Shown here: one piece after another, positions 19,272 through 28,057 of the stretch
Layout: each line of letters opens with the position of its first letter
Numbering within the stretch: position 1 is the stretch's first letter
DNA from: Coriobacteriaceae bacterium AM48-5
Lineage (GTDB): Bacteria > Actinomycetota > Coriobacteriia > Coriobacteriales > Coriobacteriaceae
Reading direction: 5' to 3'
DNA length: 31,348 nt
NCBI GenBank assembly: GCA_027669525.1
Contig: JAQEDJ010000027.1
Span: 1-31,348, forward strand
Translations under genes and position numbers: made by a program
The notes under the pieces: generated by a model
Told to the model about the DNA's origin: nothing
The model's database searches: none
Seen by the model: the letters and a program-made list of their open reading frames with translations, nothing else

Positions 19272-20012
19272 TCAACTAAACGTTTGCTCGGTTGGTGAAG
19301 ATGCCCTTTTTGGAAGTGCCTGATCGTCGGAGCCCTTCTTAACCTTCTTACCGTCCTTGGTGTAGTAAGAATAGTAGTACTCGCTGGTCTCGGTCTCACA
19401 GTAATTCATGACGGTACCGATGAGCTTGACCTTCTCGGACTTCTTAAGCTGGGCGATAGCGTTGAGCGCCTCTTCGCGCTTGGTAAAGTCCTCTCGCACC
19501 ACGAACAGCGCGCCGTCGGTCAAGCTGGCAATCTCGGCAGCATCGATGAAGGTGCCGACCGGAGGAGCATCGAAGATGACGTACTGGAACTTGGCGGACA
19601 GTGCCTTTACCAGCTTGGCAAAGCGATGGGAGACGATGATGTCGGCAGGATTGGGAATGTGCGGCTCGGCATCGAGGAAGTAGAAGTTCTTCTGACCCGT
19701 CTCGACAATTGCCTGGTCAATGGAGATCTGCTCGGAAAGGACCGCATAGAGTCCGCCGCGCGAACGAACGCCGAGCATATCGGAAAGGGACCTGCGGCGC
19801 ATATCGGCCTCGACCAGGAGCACGGACTTGCCGCTCGTGGCGATTGCCTGAGCAAGGTTAATGGAAACCGTAGACTTGCCCTCGTTGGGAATCGAGGAGG
19901 TAACGGTGATGGTGCGAATGGGGTCATCCACGCTCGCAAAGCGGATGTTGGCCAGAAGGGTCTTGGCGGCATTCTGTACAACGAGCTTATCGGTGTTCTT
20001 TGCCTTAGCCAT
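19272..20012 (-). CDS. CpsD/CapB-type bacterial tyrosine kinase (BY-kinase)
   Basis: A cytoplasmic kinase that autophosphorylates a C-terminal tyrosine cluster when stimulated by its membrane partner. The 246-residue protein has Walker A IPNEGKSTVS at 41-50, Walker A' LLVEADMRR at 65-73, Walker B YVIFDAPPVG near 144, and the Tyr cluster EYYYSYY at 211-217 followed by a basic segment. It is separated by only 2 bp from the cpsC-like gene and by 13 bp from the phosphatase gene. This is the split-polypeptide arrangement of Gram-positives. Confidence 0.93.
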   Translation of the reverse strand: MAKAKNTDKLVVQNAAKTLLANIRFASVDDPIRTITVTSSIPNEGKSTVSINLAQAIATSGKSVLLVEADMRRRSLSDMLGVRSRGGLYAVLSEQISIDQAIVETGQKNFYFLDAEPHIPNPADIIVSHRFAKLVKALSAKFQYVIFDAPPVGTFIDAAEIASLTDGALFVVREDFTKREEALNAIAQLKKSEKVKLIGTVMNYCETETSEYYYSYYTKDGKKVKKGSDDQALPKRASSPTEQTFS

Positions 20013-20014
20013 GC

Positions 20015-20671
20015 CTATTTACCACCTTTCATAGCCGGAATTCGGCCAACAACGGGAATACCCAGGAGCTCTTCTGCCTCTTCGGCACCGCGGATGCGGG
20101 TATTGAGCATGTCCGCCAAAACGACATAGGCAACTGCGATAAAGATACCGGCGAGGAACGCGACGGCAATATACAGCGTTCGCTTGGGGCCGCTGGGGGC
20201 TTCGGGGGTCTTAGCCTCGTCGATAACGTTGATGCTCTGGGCAGCGCCGACGTTCTGAGCGACCGTACTCACCGAGCTGGCAATGGCCTTTGCGACCTCA
20301 GCCGTCTCCTTGGCATCGGTGCCGGTAACCGAAAGCGTAATGACACGCGTGGTGGTCTCGGAGGAAACAGACACCTTGTAGTCATCCAAATCGGTGAGGC
20401 CCAGTTCTTTGGCGGCGCCGCTCTTAACGCTATCGCTATCCAGCAGCGTGGCGATATCGTTGGAAAGCATCTGGCTCGCCGAGAGATCGTTGTAGCTCAT
20501 CTGACCGCTATCGTCGGTCTTGGCGAGAATGTACATGCTCGTCGTCGCGGTATAGGTGTTGTCCATCGCAACGAAGGACACGATGCCCATGGCGATCGCG
20601 CAGACCACCGGAAGGGTGATGACCAGCTTGAGGTGCTTCTTCAGCAGCTGGAACAGTTCGAGAAGGGTCAT
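20015..20671 (-). CDS. Wzz/CpsC-type membrane activator of a tyrosine kinase
   Basis: CpsC-like proteins control polysaccharide chain length and activate the BY-kinase through their cytoplasmic tail. The 218-residue protein has a membrane helix at about 16-36 (LVITLPVVCAIAMGIVSFVA) and an extracellular part with a TATTSMYILAKTDDS segment. A second helix is at about 175-195 (LYIAVAFLAGIFIAVAYVVL), preceded by the Pro-containing segment EAPSGPKR typical of the family. The start at 20671 follows GAAAGGCAAGC. It is the first gene of the trio, with a promoter at 20719-20747. Confidence 0.9.
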   Translation of the reverse strand: MTLLELFQLLKKHLKLVITLPVVCAIAMGIVSFVAMDNTYTATTSMYILAKTDDSGQMSYNDLSASQMLSNDIATLLDSDSVKSGAAKELGLTDLDDYKVSVSSETTTRVITLSVTGTDAKETAEVAKAIASSVSTVAQNVGAAQSINVIDEAKTPEAPSGPKRTLYIAVAFLAGIFIAVAYVVLADMLNTRIRGAEEAEELLGIPVVGRIPAMKGGK

Positions 20672-20718
20672 GCAGCTTGCCTTTCATTTCCCCAGTTCGG
20701 ATTGACAAAACTGTCCGT

Positions 20719-20747
20719 ATGTTATCGCATCTTTTTACCGAGACCAA
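20719..20747 (-). promoter_or_regulatory. Probable promoter of the cpsC-cpsD-cpsB operon
   Basis: On the minus strand TTGGTC (20742-20747) and TAACAT (20719-20724) are spaced by 17 bases, about 50 bp before the first gene. It is a reasonable but not perfect match to the consensus. Confidence 0.5.
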
Positions 20748-20812
20748 ACTCTATACATAAGAAACAGGCTCTCCTGTAAAAATGTCGGAAGCAATCGTAA
20801 AATTGCACAACA

Positions 20813-20841
20813 ACGCCGCACCCGAAAGTCAAATGCGGCGT
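20813..20841 (-). terminator. Terminator-like hairpin after the PhoR-like kinase
   Basis: Arms ACGCCGCA (20813-20820) and TGCGGCGT (20834-20841) pair perfectly. On the minus strand the hairpin is followed by the moderately T-rich TGTTGTGCAATTTT. It lies 26 bp after the stop of the histidine kinase. Confidence 0.65.
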
Positions 20842-20866
20842 CTACATCAATATCTGTGTTGTATCG

Positions 20867-22290
20867 CTATGCGAATGGCTCGTCCTGCTGTATGGGAAAC
20901 GTCACCGTAATGGTGGTTCCCACGCCCAACTCGCTCGATAGATCGAGCGTGGCGTGATGATACAGGGCCGCATGCTTGACAATGGCAAGCCCCAGGCCGG
21001 TTCCGCCGCGTGCCTTGGACCTACTCTTGTCCACGCGATAGAACCGCTCAAATACCTTGCCCTGTTCTTCAGGCGCGATACCGATTCCCGTGTCGGCGAC
21101 AGCGAGGAACGGATGGCCTTCGTCGTTAGTGCCGCACTGCAGCGTAACCGTACCGCCGGGCCGATTGTAGCGGATGGCGTTGCTTGCCAGATTATAGATG
21201 AGCTCGTCGACCAAGCGCGACACGCCTTCGATGACCACAGGCTTGGTCTCATGACTTATCGTCACATTCGCCTGACGGGCAACCTGTTCAAGACGCTGCT
21301 CAACCGCGCAGATCGCACGCGAGAGCTCAATAGGCTCCGTGGACCCAATGGGCACTGCCTCGCCTTCAGTTGCACGTTCGGCCTCGTCCAAGTTAGACAG
21401 CGTAAGGATGTCGTTGACAAGCGCTGCCAAGCGGCCCGCCTCACGATAGATGCGACCGCCAAAGTTGCGCAGGTCGTCCTCGCCCTCGACCATGCCATTT
21501 GCGATGAGCTCGGCATAGCCCGAAATCGCCGTAAGCGGCGTCTTGAGCTCATGGGTGATATTCGCCGTGAACTCGCGGCGCATACGGTCGTTGTCCGCTA
21601 GCACCGCCATTTGGCGCTTGAGTTCCTGGCGCTGCGACTCGATACGCTCAAGCATGGGGACCATCTCGGCATAGGCGTGCTCATAGCTACGGCGTGGGTG
21701 ATCCAAATCCACCTCTTGCAACGGCGCGATGATGGCACGGGACTCACGCGCGCCATAAAAAACGAGAGTACCGCACCCGCTGCTGCGATAAGCAGCATCG
21801 GCGCCAGCATCGACAGCAAAATCGCCGCAACGCCAGGCTGGGCCTGCGCCAAGCGGACGACCTGGCCGTTATCAAGGGTGACGGCGCGATACAGCATAAT
21901 CTCGTCGAGTGTAGAGCTTGCGCGCTCCGCGGAACCCGAACCACTCTCAAAGGCCTCGATGACCTCGGGGCGATCGCCATGGTTGGGCAGTGTGGAAGGC
22001 GACGCCTCGTTGTCGTAGGCAACAGATCCGTCCTTATTGATCAGCGTGATACGAAGATCCTCGCGATCGAGGCTTCGCAAGAACGGAATGGGCTCCTGCT
22101 GCTCGTCGAGAGCGGCAGCAATGAGCTCGGTTTCCTGCGCCAGATTGGCACTCGTGGCATCCGCCAAAGTGTTTTGCACAAAGAACGCACCCAGCACCGT
22201 AAACGCCACGATAACCGCCATGGCGCAGACAAAGATCGTCACAAAAACGCGGTGCGACAGCGTATGTTTTCCCTGGGGGGCGAAGACCAC
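20867..22290 (-). CDS. PhoR-like sensor histidine kinase (frameshifted in this assembly)
   Basis: A membrane sensor that phosphorylates the partner response regulator encoded just upstream. After repair it has about 474 residues: membrane helix 1 near 15-36 (IFVCAMAVIVAFTVLGAFFV), an extracellular domain to about 155, helix 2 (LSMLAPMLLIAAAGAVLSFF), and then the catalytic part. The H-box is ITHELKTPLTAISGYAEL, the N-box is LIYNLASNAIRYNRP, and the G boxes are VADTGIGIAPEE and GGTGLGLAIV. The frame breaks just after helix 2, near 21748; one added base joins SFFMAR to RESRAIIAPLQEVDLD. The GTG start at 22290 has GGAGGAG within the end of the regulator gene. Confidence 0.9.
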
Positions 22291-22293
22291 GGG

Positions 22294-23022
22294 TTACTCC
22301 TCCGATGCGGTGGCCGCGGTGTCGTCGCCTTCGGCACCATCACCGGCAGAAGGCTCGGCCAGGCGATAACCCACGCCGCGCACGGTCTCGATGGCGCTGG
22401 CATGCTCGCCCAGTTTTTGGCGAAGCGTCTGCACGTGCACGTCAACGGTGCGCGAACCGCCGTCGAAGTCCCAGCCCCACACGCTCTGCAGCAACGACTC
22501 GCGGGTAAAGACCACGCCGGGCTTGCGCATGAGGTACTCGAGCAGGTCGAACTCGCGCAGGGTGAGCTTAAGCGGCTCGCCGGCAACGGTCACCTCGCGA
22601 TGGCTGGGCGAGAGCACGATGTCGCCCACGCTGAGCACATCGCTCGCCTGCTTGACCATGCCGCCGCGACGCAGCAGTGCGCGGCAGCGGCTCGCAAGCT
22701 CCATGAGCGAAAACGGCTTAGTCAGGTAATCGTCGGCACCGCCATCGAGCGCCATCACCTTGTCGAGTTCGGTGTCCTTGGCGGTAAGCATCATGATGGG
22801 CACCGTCGCCGTCAGGCGATCGGCACGCAGGCGGCGCATAATCGCCAAGCCATCGGTGTCGGGCAGCATGATGTCGAGCAGGACGGCATCGGGTACCCGT
22901 CGCGCCACGGCGGCCTTAAACTCGCCGTCGCACGAAAAGCCCTCGGCCTCGATTCCCTGCTTGCGCAGCGCATAGACCGTCAAATCCCTGATGTTGTCAT
23001 CGTCCTCGACGTAGTAGATCAT
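22294..23022 (-). CDS. PhoB/OmpR-family response regulator
   Basis: The 242-residue protein has a receiver domain with the acidic cluster EDDD at 6-9, phospho-acceptor D50 in LLDIMLPDTDG, T80 in MMLTAKD and K102 in LTKPFS. It is followed by a winged-helix DNA-binding domain with KLTLREFDLLEYLMRKPGVV and RTVDVHVQTLRQKLGEHASA. The start at 23022 (MIYYVEDDDN) has AAAGGGG upstream; an earlier in-frame start at 23046 is less likely. It is tightly coupled to the following kinase and follows pstB by 64 bp, which suggests control of phosphate genes. Confidence 0.92.
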   Translation of the reverse strand: MIYYVEDDDNIRDLTVYALRKQGIEAEGFSCDGEFKAAVARRVPDAVLLDIMLPDTDGLAIMRRLRADRLTATVPIMMLTAKDTELDKVMALDGGADDYLTKPFSLMELASRCRALLRRGGMVKQASDVLSVGDIVLSPSHREVTVAGEPLKLTLREFDLLEYLMRKPGVVFTRESLLQSVWGWDFDGGSRTVDVHVQTLRQKLGEHASAIETVRGVGYRLAEPSAGDGAEGDDTAATASEE

Positions 23023-23086
23023 GTTGAACCCCTTTGCGGCCGGCATGACCGCATCTTAACCCTAAAGGTACCTTTACGAGATGGTA

Positions 23087-23962
23087 TCAGCCAAAACGTC
23101 CCGTCAAATAATCCGCTGTGCGCGAATCGGTCGGTTTTTTGAAGAGCTGAGCGGTGGGCGCGTGCTCCACCAGCTCGCCCAGCAAGAAAAACGCGACCGA
23201 GTCGGAGATGCGCGCCGCCTGCTGCATATTGTGCGTAACGACCACCAACGTGCAGGTCTCCTTGAGCTCGCAGGCAAGCTGCTCCACCACCAGCGTCGAC
23301 ACGGGATCGAGGGCGCTCGTGGGCTCGTCCATCAGCAGAATGTCGGGCTGCACGGCAAGTGCACGGGCGATGCACAGGCGCTGCTGCTGCCCGCCCGAAA
23401 GGCCCAGCCCCGACTCCTTGAGCTTGTCCTTGACCTCATCCCACAGAGCGGCTCGACGAAGGGAATCCTCGACCAGCTCATCCAGCACGGCGCGATCGCG
23501 CACGCCCATGCCGCGCGGACCATACGCGACGTTGTCGTAGATGCTCATGGGAAACGGGTTGGGGCGCTGGAACACCATGCCCACGCGCTGGCGAAGGCGG
23601 CAGATGTCGTAATCGCCCAGGATATCTTGACCATCGATCGCAATCTTGCCCTCGATGCGGCAGTCCTTGATGCCGTCGTTCATGCGGTTAAAGCAGCGCA
23701 GCAACGTGGACTTTCCGCAGCCAGAAGGCCCGATGAACGAGGTGATCTGCTTGTCGCGGATCTTGATATTCACGTCCTTGAGCGCATGATGGTCGCCATA
23801 GAACAGGTCGAGGCCCTCGACATCGATGCGCGTCGGCGAGGCGGCAAGATCCTGCGCCGTGGGGCGCGTCGCGTCTCCGACTTCGCGCTCGTGCGCAGCC
23901 TCGGCTCGCGCCTCCATTAGCTCCTCGAGCTCCGTGGGCTCCATAGCCACACCAGCCGTCAT
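23087..23962 (-). CDS. pstB: Phosphate ABC transporter ATP-binding protein
   Basis: PstB powers high-affinity phosphate import by the PstSCAB transporter at the inner membrane face. Walker A is GPSGCGKST at 78-86. Typical PstB features follow: [20 protein letters not shown], the signature [16 protein letters not shown], Walker [14 protein letters not shown] and the H-loop VVVTHNM. The 291-residue protein has an N-terminal extension of about 44 residues, rich in Glu and Ala, beyond the usual ~250. The start at 23962 is chosen because GGAGG lies 8 bases upstream; a GTG at 23977 is an alternative. pstS, pstC, pstA and phoU are not in this window. Confidence 0.93.
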   Translation of the reverse strand: MTAGVAMEPTELEELMEARAEAAHEREVGDATRPTAQDLAASPTRIDVEGLDLFYGDHHALKDVNIKIRDKQITSFIGPSGCGKSTLLRCFNRMNDGIKDCRIEGKIAIDGQDILGDYDICRLRQRVGMVFQRPNPFPMSIYDNVAYGPRGMGVRDRAVLDELVEDSLRRAALWDEVKDKLKESGLGLSGGQQQRLCIARALAVQPDILLMDEPTSALDPVSTLVVEQLACELKETCTLVVVTHNMQQAARISDSVAFFLLGELVEHAPTAQLFKKPTDSRTADYLTGRFG

Positions 23963-24037
23963 ACCGCATACCTCCACGTCGATATCAATTCAGCAGTATC
24001 GATAGTAGAAACCGCGGCTCATACGCACGTGAGCGCA

Positions 24038-24054
24038 TTGTCAGGTGTTTGTAA
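24038..24054 (-). promoter_or_regulatory. Possible Pho-box-like direct repeat before pstB
   Basis: On the minus strand TTACAA and TGACAA occur 5 bases apart (11-base period). This resembles the TTAACA-type repeats bound by PhoP in Gram-positives. It lies about 75 bp before the pstB start, beside the PhoBR-like genes. With only two half-sites the match could be chance. Confidence 0.3.
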
Positions 24055-24065
24055 GGGCGCCTACG

Positions 24066-25301
24066 CTACGCGGCGGGCAGCTCGATGGTAAAAACGGTAT
24101 GCTCGGGCGTCGATTCGCACGCGATGGTGCCGCCATGCGCGCATACAATCTCCTTGGCGATGGCGAGACCCAGCCCAGCGCCGCCGCGATTGGTCGCACG
24201 CGCCGCATCCAGGCGATAGAACTTCTCAAAGATCACCTTGAGCTTTGGCTCAGGGATCGGATCGCCCTGGTTTATAAATCGTACGCGCACGCCGCCGTTA
24301 CCCAAACGTCTGGCCTCAATCGTGATCATCGAGCTTCATAGCTATAGGCAACGGCGTTTTTCATGATGTTGTTGAATACGCGAGCCATCTTGTCGCCGTC
24401 CACGAGCACCGTCAGATCCTCGCAGATATCAACCTGGGCTTCTTTATGCTGTTCGTTGAGAATGGGATAGAACTCGTCGGCCACCTGTGCCAGTAAGAGC
24501 CCCAAATCGACGTAGCTGCGGGTGAGCACGATATCGTGGAAATCAAAGCGCGTGATGTCGAAGAACTCCTCGATGAGTGCATCGAGCCGGTGGGCCTTGT
24601 CGAGTGCCACGCCCGTAAAACGTGTGCGCTGCTCAAGCGGCAAATCGGGGGCCTCCTGCAAGAGCGAAAGGTAGCCCACCACGCTGGCGAGCGGCGTGCG
24701 CAGGTCGTGCGCCAGGTACGTCACCAGGTCATCTTTGCGGTGGGATTCGTCACGCAGGGCTTGTTGAACCCTACGCTCGCAATCGCGCGCCCGGTTGAGC
24801 GCGCCCTCGACCTCGAGGAAGTCGCCGTCAATGTTGTCCCATGTGTCGGGGTTATCGATCAGACGGTCCTGAATGCGGGCGGCAATCACGCGGTCGGCGT
24901 GCAGCTCGCCCTGCTCGTAACCTGGTAGTACAGGCGCGTCCGCAGAAGAACAGGACGCACACGGCAAGCGCCAGCACAAATCCAAGCATGTTGAACACAA
25001 AGCCGGCGTCAAAGAATACGGGCTCGCCAATACCGCCAAGCGCCATGGACCCGATCGCCAACGTAATTGTCCACGCGGCGCCGCCGATCACCACACAGCG
25101 GCGAACGATTTCGAATCGATCAATCAGCAAAAAGCCAATGAGTAGAACTGCCAGGATGCCAACGATATTGTCAATGCCGATGAGCAGCAGACTCAGCAAA
25201 AAGAGCAGCACCGTCGCTAACGCACGGTTGTCAACGACCGCCCTTACGTATTCAAAGAGTCGATCGGGTACCTCGAATGCCTGCCTATCGTCTTTTGTCA
25301 T
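24066..25301 (-). CDS. VanS-like sensor histidine kinase (frameshifted in this assembly)
   Basis: The membrane-bound partner of the VanR-like regulator upstream. The first ~120 residues hold several hydrophobic spans (ATVLLFLLSLLLIGI, GILAVLLIGFLLI, LGFVLALAVCVLFF). The catalytic part has the H-box YLAHDLRTPLASVVGYLSLL, the N-box ARVFNNIMKNAVAYSYE, and the G boxes FINQGDPIPEPKLKVIFEKF and GGAGLGLAIAKEIV. This wording is typical of the VanS group. The frame breaks near 24334 (one added base gives YEGSMITIEARR) and again near 24930-24945, where two missing bases or one extra base would fit. The repaired length is about 412 residues. The start at 25301 follows GGGGGAG. Confidence 0.87.
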
Positions 25302-25326
25302 ATCTACTCCCCCACCATCAAAGGCG

Positions 25327-26022
25327 TTATTCGATTATGTAGCCGACGCCCCAGACGTTTTTGATAAAGCGCGGCTTTTGAGCGTCGTCACCGATCTTTT
25401 CGCGCAGGTGGCGAATGTGCACCATCACCGTATTGTTGGAGCCGGGCATAAAATCCTCATTCCACACCGCGCGGAACAGGTCCTCCACGGCTACCACGCT
25501 GCCGCGATGCTCGACCAGATACAGCAAGATGGAATACTCGATGGGCGTGAGGCGCACCGGCGCACCGTCCACCATTACGGAACGAGCATCGCGGTTGATC
25601 TCCAGGCCGTCGAGCTGGATGATCGGCGACTCGGCCACCTGCGCGCGGCTACCGTAGCTGGTGTAGCGGCGAAGCTGAGCATGCACGCGCGCGATGAGCT
25701 CAAGCGGACGGAACGGCTTAACCACGTAATCGTCCGCGCCAAGCGAAAGGCCCTCGATCTTGTCTTGCTGGGCATCGCGCGCCGTCAGCATGATCACGGG
25801 ATAGGTATGGCTGGAACGGATCGTACGCAGCAACTCAAGCCCATCGATATCGGGCAGCATGACATCCAGCAGCGCAAGATCGAACTCCTGCTCCAAGATT
25901 GCCTTGGCCGCATCGGCCCCGCTGTAGGCAATCTGGACATCAAAGCCCTCTTTTGTAAGGTAGATACCAACCAGGTCGGCGATGGCTTTCTCGTCATCAA
26001 CTACCAAAATGCGCTCGTTCAT
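25327..26022 (-). CDS. VanR-like OmpR-family response regulator
   Basis: The 231-residue regulator has acidic D9/D10, phospho-acceptor D53 in LLDVMLPDIDG, T80 in IMLTARD and K102 in VVKPFRP. Its winged-helix domain includes RLTPIEYSILLYLVEHRGSV, SNNTVMVHIRHLREKIGDD and FIKNVWGVGYIIE. The wording is closest to VanR-type regulators. GAGAGGAG precedes the ATG at 26022. It is co-directional with its kinase (25-bp gap) and divergent from the D,D-carboxypeptidase gene, which is a plausible target. It does not by itself imply glycopeptide resistance, because no vanHAX genes are present. Confidence 0.92.
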   Translation of the reverse strand: MNERILVVDDEKAIADLVGIYLTKEGFDVQIAYSGADAAKAILEQEFDLALLDVMLPDIDGLELLRTIRSSHTYPVIMLTARDAQQDKIEGLSLGADDYVVKPFRPLELIARVHAQLRRYTSYGSRAQVAESPIIQLDGLEINRDARSVMVDGAPVRLTPIEYSILLYLVEHRGSVVAVEDLFRAVWNEDFMPGSNNTVMVHIRHLREKIGDDAQKPRFIKNVWGVGYIIE

Positions 26023-26174
26023 GCGTGCTCCTCTCGCGCTCCATTATGCCCGAGGCGACGCACGCCACACACAACAAGCGTGGGTGATTAAGTCGGCCTT
26101 AAGCACCCTTGTGCCCGTTCGGGCGCGGATGTGGGCCACGCACGCACGCGATGATCGCCGACGCCGGCAAACGA

Positions 26175-26180
26175 TATACT
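26175..26180 (+). promoter_or_regulatory. Probable -10 box of the D,D-carboxypeptidase gene
   Basis: TATACT lies 40 bp before the GTG at 26220, with no good -35 at the usual distance. Its position argues against the earlier in-frame ATGs at 26109 and 26151 as translation starts. The weak -35 would suit activation by a regulator such as the divergent VanR-like protein; that is inference. Confidence 0.4.
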
Positions 26181-26219
26181 CTAGTTCCAGAAGAGACCAT
26201 CCCGTCGAAAGCGAAATCC

Positions 26220-27553
26220 GTGAAGTCCCTCACCTCTTTTGCAAAGCGCTCAGCCCAGCTTGCCGCCGGCTTTGTCTGCGCTATCGCCCTTGCCGCTGGC
26301 GTGCCCACCGTCGCCGGCGCCCAAGTACTCACGACCGACAATGTTTGCGGCAAAACCGCCGATGCGCGCGGCATCACGGCCGAAAACCTGCCCGATATCG
26401 ATGCGACCAATGCCCTCGTCATGGGCAAAGACGGCACCGTCTACTATGCCCGCGGCGCCGATGAGCAGGTCAAGATTGCCTCGATCACCAAGGTCATGAC
26501 CGCAATCCTAACCGTCGAGAATTGCAAGATGGACGAGAAGGTCACGGTGAGCAACGCCGCAGCCACCGTGGGCAATTCAACAGCCGGCTTGCTCGAAGGT
26601 GACGAGCTTACCGTGGAGCAGGCACTGCGCGGCCTGATGATTCCCTCGGGCAACGACGCCGCCGTCGTGCTCGCCGAATATGTGGGCAAGAAGATCGACC
26701 CTAAGACCAAAGACGCCGAGGCAACATTTGTGAAAGCCATGAACGAGCGCGCTAAGAGCTCGGTTGCACCGGCACGCTTTTTGAAAACCCGCATGGTCTG
26801 GACTTTGATGAGTGGGCTGGCGATATGCACTCAACCGCACACGACGTAGCGCTGATGATGCAGGAGGCCATGAAAAACGACACGATCCGCGAGGTCGTAG
26901 CGAGCGAAGATTCCTGGATCGAGGTCACGGGCGCCGACGGCACCGACCATTCGCATTCCATGGACACGCACAACGTTTTGCTCGGTCAGGACGGAAACAT
27001 TGGCGGCAAGACCGGCACCACCGACGACGCGGGCTACTGCTTTACGAGCGCCTACAACGGCGACGAGATCTACACTGTTATTTTGAACTCCACCACCACC
27101 GACCAGCGCTTTACCGATACCGCCAGCCTTGCCAACTGGTACTACGGCCACAAGGTGACGGTTGCAATCGCCAACACGCAGGAAAAGACCGCCAACGGCA
27201 ACCCGCTTATGGCGCGCATTGGCCAAACCGACTGGACGGATAAGACGATCGACGCCACACTCGCCGATCCTACGGCGCAAGCGACCGTGTTTTCCCTTGC
27301 CGGCGAGGTGACCGAAAAGGTTAGCTACGACGATCTTTCGGGCACGGTGCATGTGGGCGACAAGGTGGGCAGCGTCACGCTCAAGCAGGACGGCACCAAG
27401 ATCGCCGTCATGGACCTAGTTGCCGACGAGGAAGGCGCAGGGCCGAATCCCATTGAATGGCTCCTTGTGAAGCTTGATCGCTTGGGCCGTCGCATCGACA
27501 ACCGCCCGCTCACGGCAGAAAGCGAGACCGTCGCCAAGGCGCCCGAGGTGTAG
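26220..27553 (+). CDS. D-alanyl-D-alanine carboxypeptidase, PBP5/DacA type (frameshifted in this assembly)
   Basis: An extracytoplasmic serine enzyme (family S11) that trims the terminal D-Ala of peptidoglycan stem peptides. It has a signal peptide (AKRSAQLAAGFVCAIALAAG, cleavage after VAGA). The catalytic motifs are SITK (in IASITKVMTAILTVE), SGN (in LMIPSGNDAAVVLAEYVG) and KTG (in GGKTGTTDDAGYCF). A C-terminal beta domain follows, then an amphipathic helix (NPIEWLLVKLDRLGRRI). The frame breaks at the G pair 26762-26763. One added G gives SGCTGTLFENPHGLDFDEWA and about 444 residues. The start is taken as GTG 26220, but the ribosome site is weak. It is the only plus-strand protein gene in the window. 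Confidence 0.88.
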
Positions 27554-27579
27554 GGCGCAAGAATAATAAGCCCACTGAA

Positions 27580-27610
27580 AGGAGGCGTCCGAAAGGATGC
27601 CTCCTTTTTT
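27580..27610 (+). terminator. Intrinsic terminator of the D,D-carboxypeptidase gene
   Basis: GGAGGCGTCC (27581-27590) and GGATGCCTCC (27595-27604) pair with one G-T wobble around a GAAA loop and are followed by six T. It lies 27 bp after the stop codon. Confidence 0.9.
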
Positions 27611-27644
27611 GAGGTTCGAATCCCCAGCCTCCTTTCTCCGCACC
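27611..27644. repeat. tRNA T-arm-like remnant
   Basis: GAGGTTCGAATCCCCAGCC resembles the right-hand end of element A at 27803-27822. No tRNA can be built from it. It is probably a remnant of another tRNA-linked unit whose remainder was lost next to the dacA terminator. Confidence 0.5.
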
Positions 27645-27670
27645 AAAAAAGGGCCCCAGATGGGACCCTT
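27645..27670 (-). terminator. Terminator after the duplicated tRNA-Ser 3' end
   Basis: On the minus strand AAGGG-T-CCCA and TGGG-G-CCCTT pair (T-G wobble in the middle), followed by a T run. It is nearly identical to the terminator of the intact tRNA-Ser at 27836-27860, so the duplicated unit includes the terminator. Confidence 0.75.
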
Positions 27671-27684
27671 CTTTCAATTCGTAC

Positions 27685-27825
27685 TGGCGGAGAGCTGGGG
27701 ATGTCCGGGCATGCTGCGCATGCCCTCCGGCTTCAAAGCCTGGCGGCTTTTCGCCCACGGGCTACAAACGCTTTCGCGTTTGCTTAACGCCCGTGCCCTC
27801 TCGGGTTCGAATCCCCAGCCGCCAT
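27685..27825 (-). repeat. tRNA-linked hairpin element A with duplicated tRNA-Ser 3' end
   Basis: Bases 27685-27702 repeat the last 18 bases of tRNA-Ser (through CCA), broken inside the T loop. Then follow about 120 GC-rich bases with three hairpins (GCATGC TGC GCATGC; CCGG...CTGGCGG; AAACGC TTTC GCGTTT) and an end GGGTTCGAATCCCCAG. The same layout recurs in elements B and C near the tRNA-Arg genes. It has no protein-coding features. Confidence 0.7.
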
Positions 27826-27835
27826 TCTTGATAAT

Positions 27836-27860
27836 AAAAAGGGCCCCAAATGGGACCCTT
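27836..27860 (-). terminator. Terminator of tRNA-Ser
   Basis: On the minus strand an AAGGG...CCCTT stem with inner CCCA/TGGG pairs is followed by TTTTTATTAT, 14 bp after the CCA end of the tRNA. Confidence 0.8.
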
Positions 27861-27874
27861 CTTCAAATTCGTAC

Positions 27875-27965
27875 TGGCGGAGAGCTGGGGATTCGAACCC
27901 CAGATGCCCTTTTGGGGCATACTCGCTTAGCAGGCGAGCACCTTCGGCCTCTCGGTCAGCTCTCC
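27875..27965 (-). tRNA. tRNA-Ser(GCT)
   Basis: The 91-nt gene has acceptor arm GGAGAGC/GCTCTCC, discriminator G and an encoded CCA. The D arm is GACCGAGAGGCCGAAGGTG, and the anticodon arm CTCGC-CTGCTAA-GCGAG has anticodon GCT (reads AGC/AGT). The long class-II variable arm TATGCCCCAAAAGGGCATC and the T arm CTGGGGTTCGAATCCCCAG complete it. It is transcribed leftward, into a terminator and then element A. Confidence 0.97.
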
Positions 27966-28057
27966 GTAACAGCCGTTCTATAGTAACCAAACAGCCAAGG
28001 ATGAGCAAGAGGAAATTTTCTAATTGCCTAGCAGCCTTTCCTTCTTGAAAGCTTCGC

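Noticed and set aside
24066..27553. Glycopeptide-resistance gene cluster
   Set aside because: Only VanRS-like regulators and a serine carboxypeptidase are present; no ligase, dehydrogenase or VanX dipeptidase is seen.
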